Origin: Lacisediminihabitans sp040549465
GTDB taxonomy: Bacteria; Actinomycetota; Actinomycetes; Actinomycetales; Microbacteriaceae
Assembly: GCF_040549465.1 (NCBI RefSeq)
Contig: NZ_JBEPTL010000001.1
Coordinates: 1-64,000 of the forward strand
Direction of reading: 5' to 3'
Length of the DNA: 64,000 bases
The position numbers were made by a program, and so were the translations under genes. Positions 15,727 to 23,683 of the stretch are shown one piece after another (the stretch's first letter is position 1; each line of letters starts with the position of its first letter). Below the pieces are notes generated by a model. The model did not search any database, had not been told where the DNA came from, and worked only from the letters and a program-made list of their open reading frames with translations.

Positions 15727-16966
15727 TACTGGCGGCTATGGCGAGCACGACACCGCTCGCTGGTTTCCGGAAGAGCACTCCAGCCGCCGCAGCGATTTCG
15801 CGCGCGATCGTGCTCGCCTGCTGCACTCGAGTGCGCTGCGCAGGCTGGCCGCTAAGACCCAGGTGCTGAGTCCCGCGGCAGGACTCGACTTCGCCCGCAA
15901 CCGACTCACCCATTCCCTCGAGGTTGCCCAGGTTGGCCGCGAGCTGGCCACGAGCCTCGGACTCGACCCGGATGTCGTGGACACCGCCTGCCTCGCCCAC
16001 GACCTCGGGCATCCGCCTTTCGGCCACAACGGGGAGCGCGCCCTCAGCAGTTGGGCGACTGATATCGGCGGGTTCGAAGGCAACGCGCAGACCCTGCGGC
16101 TGCTCACCCGCATCGAGCCGAAGGTGTTCGGACCCGACGGACGCAGTTACGGCCTCAACCTCACTCGCGCCAGCCTCGACGCCAGCTGCAAATATCCGTG
16201 GCCCGACACCTCGGCTGTGGACGATCCGAGCGGTCGCGCCAAATTCGGCTTCTACGCCGACGACATCGCTGCGTTCCGCTGGCTGCGTGACGGTGCGCCA
16301 GAGCGGCGGCTCTGCATCGAGGCGCAGGTGATGGACCTCTCCGACGACATCGGCTACTCCGTGCACGACTTCGAGGATGCGGTGGTCAGCGGTTACATCG
16401 ACGTGCGCGCCCTCGGTGCCAGGGTGAACCACGACGAGCTTGTCGATTCGATGTTCTCCTGGATCGGCGGTGAGCTGGACCACGACGAGCTGATCGGAGC
16501 CTTCGACAGGTTGGACTCGCTCGACATCTGGCTCGACGACTGGGATGGCAGCCGTGTCTCCCACGGACGTCTCAAGAACCTCACTTCGCAGCTCATCGGC
16601 CGGTTTGCCGGAGCCGCGGTGCAGGCTACACGTCGCGAGCAGGGGGAGGGCAGCCTCATCCGTTTTGCCGCCGACATCATCGTGCCGCGCCAGATCCAGG
16701 CCGAGATCGCCGTGCTCAAGGGCATCGTCGCCGCGTTCGTCATGTCGAAGAACACCCGGCAGCCGATCTATCGGCAGCAGCGCGAAGTGCTCACCGAGCT
16801 GGCAGACACCCTGCTCGACCGAGGACCCGATTCGCTCGATCCCGGGTTCGCGGCCGATTGGCGTGAGGCGACGACGGATGCCGGACGCAAGCGCGCCGTC
16901 GTCGACCAGGTCGCATCGCTCACCGACCAGTCGGCGATGGCCTGGCACGATCGCCTCGGCAGCTGA
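15716..16966 (+). CDS. dgt: Deoxyguanosinetriphosphate triphosphohydrolase-like protein
   Basis: This HD-domain hydrolase converts dNTPs to nucleosides plus triphosphate. The 416-residue protein shows the metal ligands in RLTHSLEV (H66) and CLAHDLGHPPFGHNGE (H95, D96), followed by the long helical core typical of the dGTPase-like family. The GTG start overlaps the dus stop by 11 bp, so translation is coupled. dnaG lies downstream, separated by a convergent membrane-protein gene and an element. Substrate preference among dNTPs is unknown for this subfamily. Confidence 0.93.
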   Translation: MADSTGGYGEHDTARWFPEEHSSRRSDFARDRARLLHSSALRRLAAKTQVLSPAAGLDFARNRLTHSLEVAQVGRELATSLGLDPDVVDTACLAHDLGHPPFGHNGERALSSWATDIGGFEGNAQTLRLLTRIEPKVFGPDGRSYGLNLTRASLDASCKYPWPDTSAVDDPSGRAKFGFYADDIAAFRWLRDGAPERRLCIEAQVMDLSDDIGYSVHDFEDAVVSGYIDVRALGARVNHDELVDSMFSWIGGELDHDELIGAFDRLDSLDIWLDDWDGSRVSHGRLKNLTSQLIGRFAGAAVQATRREQGEGSLIRFAADIIVPRQIQAEIAVLKGIVAAFVMSKNTRQPIYRQQREVLTELADTLLDRGPDSLDPGFAADWREATTDAGRKRAVVDQVASLTDQSAMAWHDRLGS

Positions 16967-16973
16967 TCGTTTT

Positions 16974-17525
16974 CTAGCCCCGCTTCTCTGCCTCGCCCTG
17001 CTCCCCGTGGCTGAGATAGAACCTCGGCGAGCCGATGATTGGCAGTTGCAGCCACATCGGCACCTTCGCGAGGAAGCCGAGGTAGAAGAAGACCAGCACG
17101 CACAGCGCGTCGATTCCTGCACCGATCCAGAACCATGTCCAGATCTCCATCAACTGCCCGGTGACGCCGAGCGCCATTCCGACGATGAGCAGCGCCCCGG
17201 CCCAACCGCCGTAGCGATGAAGGGAACTGCCGCCGAGCCACGCGGCGATGAGCAGCGGAAGGCCGATCCCGCCGATCAATACACCGATGGCCAGCGGCTC
17301 GACCCAGGCAGGGGCGTCGTCTCCACCGATGGCCCCGACCGCGAACGCGCCGCCGATGCAGGCGAGCATCACGATGATGAGGACCCCGGTCATGCGGTTG
17401 ATGAAGACCATGCTGTAGCGGTAGCCGGTGGGGAATTTGCCCGTGGCGTCCGCCACTTCGCGCACGCCGTGCCTCGGTGGATTACCGCGGCTCCCGCTTC
17501 GCGCTGAGTTTCCCGCCACCGTCAT
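16974..17525 (-). CDS. Four-helix integral membrane protein, unknown function
   Basis: This 183-residue protein has a polar N-terminus of about 40 residues and then four hydrophobic segments (about 46-66, 78-98, 105-128 and 131-155), ending in a charged tail. No family motif is recognised. The start ATG at 17525 has a good ribosome site (cggaggggcg). It converges on dgt with an 8-base gap and shares the upstream region with dnaG, where palindromic element copy 5 lies. It is probably an ordinary Microbacteriaceae-type hypothetical membrane protein. Confidence 0.75.
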   Translation of the reverse strand: MTVAGNSARSGSRGNPPRHGVREVADATGKFPTGYRYSMVFINRMTGVLIIVMLACIGGAFAVGAIGGDDAPAWVEPLAIGVLIGGIGLPLLIAAWLGGSSLHRYGGWAGALLIVGMALGVTGQLMEIWTWFWIGAGIDALCVLVFFYLGFLAKVPMWLQLPIIGSPRFYLSHGEQGEAEKRG

Positions 17526-17592
17526 CGCCCCTCCGACTGGAATCCGCCCAGCCTAACTTCCCCGGAGCGGTTCCGCCGCCAGCGCGCGTCGA

Positions 17593-17706
17593 CCCACCCC
17601 TTTCGGAAATTCAGGAGATCGGTAGCGGTTGTCGAAAACAGGCCCGGCATCACGGGGGTGCCAGCACCGTACACAACCAATCTCCTGAATTTCCGAAAGG
17701 GGTGGG
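17593..17706 (+). repeat. Palindromic element, copy 5 (27-bp perfect stem)
   Basis: The outer arms (17593-17619 and 17680-17706) are perfectly complementary for 27 bp, including a cccacccc/ggggtggg extension absent from the left side of other copies. Further pairs follow inside after a C-A mismatch. The core arm reads aggagat with atctcct opposite. It lies in the divergent gap between the membrane-protein gene and dnaG, so it is not a transcription terminator for either. Confidence 0.95.
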
Positions 17707-17771
17707 GCGGAACGCACGGGAGCTGAGCGACGAACGATTCACAGCCGGTCCGCACCGTCGGTCGGGCAACT

Positions 17772-17777
17772 TAGAAT
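17772..17777 (+). promoter_or_regulatory. dnaG -10 box (leaderless)
   Basis: TAGAAT ends six bases before the GTG at 17784, placing the expected transcription start at or next to the start codon. No Shine-Dalgarno is present in between. Confidence 0.6.
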
Positions 17778-17783
17778 TTGACT

Positions 17784-19664
17784 GTGCCCGGCCTCATTCG
17801 ACGAAACGATATCGACGAGGTTCGCGCGCGGATCAACATCGCCGACATTGTCGGTGACTACGTCACGCTCAAGGGCGCAGGCGTCGGTTCCCTCAAAGGT
17901 CTCTGTCCATTCCATGACGAGCGCAGTCCGAGCTTCCACGTGCGTCCGCAGGTTGGTCGCTATCACTGCTTCGGATGCGGCGAAGACGGTGACGTGTTCA
18001 GCTTCCTGCAGAAGATGGACCACACCACCTTCACCGAGGCCGTCGAACGGATGGCCGCCCGTATCGGCTTCGAGCTGCACTACGAGGACGGCGGACAGGC
18101 CAACAGCGATCACGGTAACCGCGCACGTATCCTCGGCGCGAACCAGGCCGCCGCAGACTTCTTCGTCGCCCAGCTGGCGACACCGGAGGCCGAGCCCGGC
18201 CGCAAGTTCCTCGGTGAGCGCGGCTTCGATCCATTGGCGGCGCAGCGTTTCGGCATCGGCTTCGCGCCCAAGAGTTACGACGCGCTGAGCAAGCACCTGA
18301 AGACGCTGGGCTACAGTGAGGCCGAACTCCTGGCTGCAGGCCTCGTCGGGCAGGGGGACCGCGGCACCTACGATCGCTTTCGTGGCCGCCTAGTCTGGCC
18401 TATCCGCGACGTCACTGGACAGACCCTGGGTTTCGGCGCGCGCAGACTCCTGGATGACGACCAGGGCCCCAAATACCTCAACACGCCGGAGACGGCGGTG
18501 TACCACAAGTCGCAGGTGCTCTACGGACTGGACCTCGCCAAACGTGACATCTCACGTGGTCGCCAGGTTGTCGTGGTCGAGGGATACACCGACGTGATGG
18601 CCTGCCATCTCGCCGGCATCACGACGGCGGTGGCGACCTGTGGCACGGCATTCGGCGTGGAGCACATCAAGATCATCCGCCGGGTGCTCGGAGACGTCGA
18701 GAATGCGGATTCCCGCGGCGTCGGCGAAGTGGTCTTCACCTTCGACCCCGACGAGGCAGGCCAGAAGGCCGCGAGCCGCGCGTTCAGCGAGGAGCAGCGT
18801 TTCGCCGCACAGACTTTCGTGGCCGTCGCCCCCGACGGGCTCGATCCGTGCGATCTGCGCCTGAACCGCGGTGACGATGCCGTGCGACGCCTGATCCAGT
18901 CCAAGAAGCCGATGTTCGAGTTCATGATCCGCCGAGCGCTCACCGCCCACAACCTCGACACCGTCGAGGGGCGCGTCGCGGCACTGCGGGCTGCCGCACC
19001 GGTGGTCGCCGGCATCCGCGACCAGGCGCTCAACGTGGGTTACGTACGCAACCTTGCTGGCTGGCTGGGCATGGATCCCACCGAGGTGGGGAGGGCGGTG
19101 GCATCCGCGCGGGGTAAGGCCCCTGAGCAGCCGACCAACCGCCACGTCGCGACCGGTCAGGAGCCGCCACAGCAGCCCCAGGAGCAGGGGCCGTCGCTCG
19201 TGCATCTGCCGACGGATCCTGCGACCAGGCTGGAACGGGATGCGCTGATGGCGATCCTCCAACAGCCGGAAGCCGTCGGCAAAGAACTCGTCGACAGGGC
19301 AAGCCAGGTGAGCTACTCCAACGCGACGCTGGCTGTCGTGCGGGACGGCATCGCGGTGAGCATGGAGGCCTTTGCGAAAGCCGGATGGCTCGAGAAGGTC
19401 ACTTTGGAGGTGCCTGGCCCGTTCGCCACTTTGGTGCGAGAACTCGGGCTCGCCCCCTTGCCGGAGAAGCCCAACCGTGATCTCTCGATCTACTGCAAGG
19501 CGGTGGTCGTTGACATCATCGAGCGCGACCTGCTGCGCCGCAAAGCGGAACTTCTCGGCCAGATGCAGCGCACTGACAGCGCCGCTGAACCCGAGAAGTA
19601 CCGGGCCGTGCAGGTGGAGATCGTGCGGATCGAGGCGGAGCGGCGGGCCCTGCGCACCGAGTAG
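17784..19664 (+). CDS. dnaG: DNA primase DnaG
   Basis: The enzyme makes RNA primers for chromosome replication. From GTG 17784 the protein has 626 residues: an N-terminal CHC2 zinc ribbon (C41, H44, C62, C65), the TOPRIM catalytic core with VVVEGYTDVMA and FDPDEAGQKA, and a C-terminal helicase-interaction domain. A TTG two codons earlier is possible, but the -10 box favours 17784. A Gln/Pro-rich linker (about residues 455-475) precedes the helicase-binding region. It stands alone here, without rpoD or rpsU. Confidence 0.96.
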   Translation: MPGLIRRNDIDEVRARINIADIVGDYVTLKGAGVGSLKGLCPFHDERSPSFHVRPQVGRYHCFGCGEDGDVFSFLQKMDHTTFTEAVERMAARIGFELHYEDGGQANSDHGNRARILGANQAAADFFVAQLATPEAEPGRKFLGERGFDPLAAQRFGIGFAPKSYDALSKHLKTLGYSEAELLAAGLVGQGDRGTYDRFRGRLVWPIRDVTGQTLGFGARRLLDDDQGPKYLNTPETAVYHKSQVLYGLDLAKRDISRGRQVVVVEGYTDVMACHLAGITTAVATCGTAFGVEHIKIIRRVLGDVENADSRGVGEVVFTFDPDEAGQKAASRAFSEEQRFAAQTFVAVAPDGLDPCDLRLNRGDDAVRRLIQSKKPMFEFMIRRALTAHNLDTVEGRVAALRAAAPVVAGIRDQALNVGYVRNLAGWLGMDPTEVGRAVASARGKAPEQPTNRHVATGQEPPQQPQEQGPSLVHLPTDPATRLERDALMAILQQPEAVGKELVDRASQVSYSNATLAVVRDGIAVSMEAFAKAGWLEKVTLEVPGPFATLVRELGLAPLPEKPNRDLSIYCKAVVVDIIERDLLRRKAELLGQMQRTDSAAEPEKYRAVQVEIVRIEAERRALRTE

Positions 19665-19694
19665 GCCGGTTGTTGCAGATACGTAAACATTGTT

Positions 19695-19715
19695 CGCATC
19701 GAACTTCTCGATGCG
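19695..19715. promoter_or_regulatory. Short perfect hairpin after dnaG
   Basis: cgcatcga and tcgatgcg form an 8-bp perfect inverted repeat around a 5-base loop, 30 bp after the dnaG stop. A T6 run follows only after 20 more bases, so it may be part of a leader rather than a terminator. Confidence 0.45.
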
Positions 19716-19760
19716 TCCCGCTGTCGTTTTTTGTGTTACCAAGGACACATACAGCAGTGC

Positions 19761-19795
19761 GTGGTCCGTATATCGTGCGGACCACTGTGTTTTTT
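19761..19795 (+). terminator. Rho-independent-type hairpin just upstream of the ABC operon start
   Basis: gtggtccg (19761-19768) pairs with cggaccac (19778-19785) and is followed by tgtg and six T. It sits only about 20 bases before the binding-protein ATG and 100 bases after dnaG. It either ends dnaG transcription or acts as an attenuator in the transporter leader; there is no room for a promoter between it and the start codon. Confidence 0.65.
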
Positions 19796-19815
19796 CACGA
19801 GAGAGGCAAACGGAT

Positions 19816-21456
19816 ATGACATCCGCATCCACGATTCGCAAGCGAACGCTTGCCGTGCTCGGTGGCACCGCCATCGCAGCACTCACCCTCGCCGGTTGCT
19901 CCGGTGGTGGTGGAGCCACCACCGGGTCGAAGCCGCTGACCATCGGAACCACCGACAAGGTCACAGTGCTCGACCCAGCCGGTTCTTACGACAACGGTTC
20001 CTTTGCAGTGCAGAACCAGGTTTTCCCGTTCCTGTACAACACCCCGTACGGAAGCCCCGATGTACAGCCAGACATCGCTGCGTCCGGCGACTTCACGTCG
20101 CCTACCGCCTTCACGGTGAAGCTCAAGCCCGGCCTCAAGTTCGCGAACGGCCACGACCTCACCTCCTCCGACGTCAAATTCACCTTCGACCGCGACCTCA
20201 AGATCGCGGATGCCAACGGCCCGTCGTCACTGCTGTACAACCTCGCGAGCGTCGATGCTCCCGACAAGACGACGGTGGTCTTCAACCTGAAGACAGCCAA
20301 CGACCAGGTCTTCAAGCAGATACTGTCGAGCCCGGCCGGCCCGATCGTCGATGAAGAAGTCTTCCCTGCCGACAAGCTGGCGACCGACCAGGAGATTGTC
20401 AAGGCTCACGCCTTCGCCGGTCAGTACGACATCACGAGTTACGACTTCAACAATCTGATCGCCTACAAGGCCAACCCCAACTACGACGGCGTTCTCGGCA
20501 AGGCCAAGACCGATATCGTCAACGTCAAGTACTACGCGTCGCAGTCGAACCTGAAGCTCGACGTGCAGAAGGGCAACATCGATGTGGCGTTCCGTAGCCT
20601 GTCGCCCACCGACGTCGCGAACCTGGAGAAAGACAGCAAGGTGACCGTGTATCACGGCCCCGGTGGAGAGATCCGCTACTTCGTCTTCAACTTCCAGACC
20701 CAGCCATTCGGTACGAAGACCGCGGATGCCGACCCGGCCAAGGCTCTCGCCGTACGCCAGGCGGCTGCCGACCTCGTCGACCGCGACGCGCTCGCCAAGA
20801 ACGTCTACAAGGGCACCTACTCGCCGCTGTACTCCTACGTGCCTGACGGCCTGACCGGAGCCACCACGGTGCTCAAGGACCTGTACGGCAACGGAAAGGG
20901 CGGCCCGGACGCCGGCAAGGCGAAGAAGGCCCTTGCGGATGCCGGAGTCACGACCCCGGTCAAGATCGACCTGCAGTACAACACCGACCACTACGGTGAG
21001 TCATCCAGCGACGAGTATGCGGCCATCAAGAGCCAGCTCGAAGCCGGCGGACTCTTCACGGTGAACTTGCAGTCGACCGAGTACGTGCAGTACTCGAAGG
21101 ACCGTAAGGCAGGCGTTTACTCGGTGTTCCAGCTCGGCTGGTTCCCCGACTACTCCGACGCGGACAACTACCTCACGCCGTTCTTCTACAACCCGACCGA
21201 CAAGGAGGCGTTCATCATCAACCACTATGACGACCCCGCCGTCGACGCGCTGATTCTCAAGCAGGGTGTGACGAGCGATAAGGCTGAGCGTGCGAAGCTC
21301 ATCGAGGAGATCCAGGCGAAGGTCGCAGCCCAGCTGCCGACAGTCCCGCTGCTCCAGGGCGACCAGGTTGCCGTCGCGGTCAAGGGTGTCTCCGGTGTGA
21401 AGGACACGCTCGACGCCTCCTTCAAGTTCCGCTATGCGGCGCTTTCCAAGGGCTGA
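19816..21456 (+). CDS. ABC peptide/nickel-type solute-binding lipoprotein (SBP family 5)
   Basis: This 546-residue protein has a lipoprotein signal ending in LAGC (C28), so it is exported and anchored by lipid outside the membrane. The body is a family-5 extracellular binding protein (LLYNLASVDAPDKTTVVFNLK, ATTVLKDLYGNGKGG). Such proteins bind oligopeptides, dipeptides, opines or other small molecules. It is the first gene of a five-gene transport unit ending at 26230. The ATG at 19816 has gagagg about ten bases upstream and is the only start that gives a proper signal peptide. The ligand is unknown. Confidence 0.93.
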   Translation: MTSASTIRKRTLAVLGGTAIAALTLAGCSGGGGATTGSKPLTIGTTDKVTVLDPAGSYDNGSFAVQNQVFPFLYNTPYGSPDVQPDIAASGDFTSPTAFTVKLKPGLKFANGHDLTSSDVKFTFDRDLKIADANGPSSLLYNLASVDAPDKTTVVFNLKTANDQVFKQILSSPAGPIVDEEVFPADKLATDQEIVKAHAFAGQYDITSYDFNNLIAYKANPNYDGVLGKAKTDIVNVKYYASQSNLKLDVQKGNIDVAFRSLSPTDVANLEKDSKVTVYHGPGGEIRYFVFNFQTQPFGTKTADADPAKALAVRQAAADLVDRDALAKNVYKGTYSPLYSYVPDGLTGATTVLKDLYGNGKGGPDAGKAKKALADAGVTTPVKIDLQYNTDHYGESSSDEYAAIKSQLEAGGLFTVNLQSTEYVQYSKDRKAGVYSVFQLGWFPDYSDADNYLTPFFYNPTDKEAFIINHYDDPAVDALILKQGVTSDKAERAKLIEEIQAKVAAQLPTVPLLQGDQVAVAVKGVSGVKDTLDASFKFRYAALSKG

Positions 21457-21491
21457 GTGTCACACGGTTAGAATTTCCTCACCGCGCAACG

Positions 21492-21523
21492 GGGGCGACC
21501 CACACTTTCGTGTGGGTCGCCCC
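21492..21523. promoter_or_regulatory. 14-bp perfect intercistronic hairpin
   Basis: The arms ggggcgacccacac (21492-21505) and gtgtgggtcgcccc (21510-21523) pair perfectly around a TTTC loop between the binding-protein gene and the first permease. No T-run follows. Such stems commonly protect the binding-protein mRNA and lower downstream expression, matching the excess of binding protein that these systems need. Confidence 0.8.
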
Positions 21524-21555
21524 TCGCGTGTGAGACATCAGAACGATTGGGCACA

Positions 21556-22650
21556 ATGACGACAACCGCCGCTGAGGTGACGACGCCTCCTGGCGCACCC
21601 GAACAGAAGTCTCGCTCGAAGGTTCGCGGCGGCGGACTCGGGCGCTACATCCTCATCCGTTTTCTGCTGATCTTCCCGACGGTCTTCATCCTGGTCACGC
21701 TGGTCTTCCTGCTCATGCGCACGATCGGCGACCCGATCACCGCCTCGCTCGGCGGTCGGCTGAACGCCGAACAGTTGCAGGAGCGCATCCACGCCGCCGG
21801 CTACGACCGCCCGGTTATCGTGCAGTACGTCGAATACCTCGGTCAGATCTTCACCGGAAACTTCGGCACCACCATCAGCGACAACCGTCCGATCAGCACG
21901 GTTCTGCTCACCTACGGGGGAGCGACCCTCGAACTCGCGGTGTATGCCCTCATCGTCGCGTTCATCGTCGGAATCCCTCTCGGCATGCTCGCGGCCTATC
22001 TGCGCGACAGGTGGCCGGATGCGGTACTTCGGGTGCTCGCGATCCTCTTCTATGCCACTCCGGTCTTCTTCGCCGGGCTGCTGCTCAAGCTCGTCTTCGG
22101 CGTCTGGCTCGGCGTTCTGCCCATTGCCGGACGTGCCACAACCAGTACCGAGCTCCAGATGCAGTTGCTACCGAACAAGACCGGTATCTACCTCATCGAC
22201 GCCCTGCAGATCGGCGACCCGGCCATCATCGGCGACGTGCTCTCGCACGCAGTGCTCCCGGCTATCGCGCTCGGGCTGCTCACCGCAGGCGTGTTCCTGC
22301 GACTGGTGCGCACCAACGTGATCGGAACCCTGTCGGCCGACTATGTGGATGCGGCACGGTCCCGCGGCGTCAGCGAGTTTCGTCTCGTACGCAAACACGC
22401 CTACAAGCCGGCGCTCATCCCGATCATCACCGTCATCGGCCTGCAGATCGCCCTCCTTCTCGGTGGCGCGGTGCTCACCGAGACCACTTTCGAGTGGAAG
22501 GGCCTCGGCTTCATGCTGGCGCAGTATCTCTCCGCCCGTGACTTCGTCGCGGTCCAGGGTATTGTCGCCCTGCTGGCCGTAATCGTGGCGATCACTAACT
22601 TCATCGTGGATATCGTCGCGGCGCTCATCGACCCGAGGGTGAGGTACTGA
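21556..22650 (+). CDS. ABC peptide-type permease, DppB-like
   Basis: This integral membrane permease has 364 residues from ATG 21556. It shows the family order: a first membrane helix (ILIRFLLIFPTVFILVTLVFLL), a large extracellular loop, then five helices with the cytoplasmic coupling EAA-type motif (DYVDAARSRGVSEFRLVRKHAYKPALIP). It pairs with the DppC-like permease that follows one base later. A TTG at 21547 is an alternative start. TAGAAT at 21469 could be an extra promoter behind the binding-protein gene. Confidence 0.93.
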   Translation: MTTTAAEVTTPPGAPEQKSRSKVRGGGLGRYILIRFLLIFPTVFILVTLVFLLMRTIGDPITASLGGRLNAEQLQERIHAAGYDRPVIVQYVEYLGQIFTGNFGTTISDNRPISTVLLTYGGATLELAVYALIVAFIVGIPLGMLAAYLRDRWPDAVLRVLAILFYATPVFFAGLLLKLVFGVWLGVLPIAGRATTSTELQMQLLPNKTGIYLIDALQIGDPAIIGDVLSHAVLPAIALGLLTAGVFLRLVRTNVIGTLSADYVDAARSRGVSEFRLVRKHAYKPALIPIITVIGLQIALLLGGAVLTETTFEWKGLGFMLAQYLSARDFVAVQGIVALLAVIVAITNFIVDIVAALIDPRVRY

Positions 22651-22651
22651 C

Positions 22652-23683
22652 ATGGCTTCGATTCCCGCTCCGCAGAAGCGTGGACTGCTGCGCCGGCTTC
22701 CGATCGTGCATCAGCTGAGGCAGAGTGTCGGCCTCCAACGCGGCATGCTCGTGGCCGGTCTCATCCTCACCGCCGCGTTCCTGCTGACGGCGATCTTCGC
22801 CCCGTTGCTCGCCCCGTACGGATTCTCCCAGCTGCGCGACAGCGCGGGTAATTTCGGCACCCAGTTGCCTCCGGGCGGCAAGCACCTGCTCGGCACGACG
22901 GTCGGCGGCTACGACGTGCTTTCGCGGGTGATCTGGGGTTCGCAGACGGCGGCCCTCGTGATCATCGTGGCGATCATCCTGTCGATCTTCATCGGCATCG
23001 CCATCGGCCTGATCTCCGGATACATCGGCGGCTGGCTCGACCGCGTGCTGGTGACCATCGGCGACGCCGTCTACGCATTTCCGAGCCTGCTGCTCGCGAT
23101 CGTGATGTCGATAGTGATCTCCGGTGGACGGTCCGACCTCTTCGGCGGAATCCTCTCGGCGGCGATATCGATCACCGTCGTCTTCATCCCCCAGTATTTC
23201 CGGGTGATCAGGGCGGAGACGATCCGCATCAAGTCGGAGGCGTTCGTCGAGTCCGCAAAAGTGATCGGTGCCGGAAGCGGACGCATCATGTTCCGCCACA
23301 TCCTGCGCAATGCGACCCGCACGCTTCCGCTGATCTTCACCCTCAACGCATCGGAGGCGATCCTGACGCTCGCCGGGCTCGGCTTCCTCGGGTTCGGCAT
23401 CGAGCCGACCTCGGCCGCCGAGTGGGGTTACGATCTCAACAAGTCGATCTCGGATGTGACCAGCGGCATCTGGTGGACATCCGTCTTCCCCGGCCTCGCC
23501 ATCGTGCTCGTCGTGCTCGGTATCACGCTGGTCGGCGAGAGCCTCAACGACCTCGCCGATCCGCGGTTGCGTACCAGGCGTCGCACCGCAGGCGAGGCAC
23601 CATCCGTCGCCACGGAGTCAGCGATTCCCGGCGGAAGCCTCGATGTGGTCGGGCACGTCGATCAGCTGGAGGAACGTGCATGA
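22652..23683 (+). CDS. ABC peptide-type permease, DppC-like
   Basis: This 343-residue permease has an N-terminal cytoplasmic segment, a first helix (residues about 30-50) and the OppC-like extracellular region with KHLLGTTVGGYDVLSRVIWG. The EAA-type coupling loop reads AFVESAKVIGAGSGRIMFRHILRN. With the DppB-like protein it forms the transmembrane channel. The stop overlaps the ATPase start as ATGA, indicating coupled translation. The C-terminal 30 residues are polar and variable. Confidence 0.93.
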   Translation: MASIPAPQKRGLLRRLPIVHQLRQSVGLQRGMLVAGLILTAAFLLTAIFAPLLAPYGFSQLRDSAGNFGTQLPPGGKHLLGTTVGGYDVLSRVIWGSQTAALVIIVAIILSIFIGIAIGLISGYIGGWLDRVLVTIGDAVYAFPSLLLAIVMSIVISGGRSDLFGGILSAAISITVVFIPQYFRVIRAETIRIKSEAFVESAKVIGAGSGRIMFRHILRNATRTLPLIFTLNASEAILTLAGLGFLGFGIEPTSAAEWGYDLNKSISDVTSGIWWTSVFPGLAIVLVVLGITLVGESLNDLADPRLRTRRRTAGEAPSVATESAIPGGSLDVVGHVDQLEERA

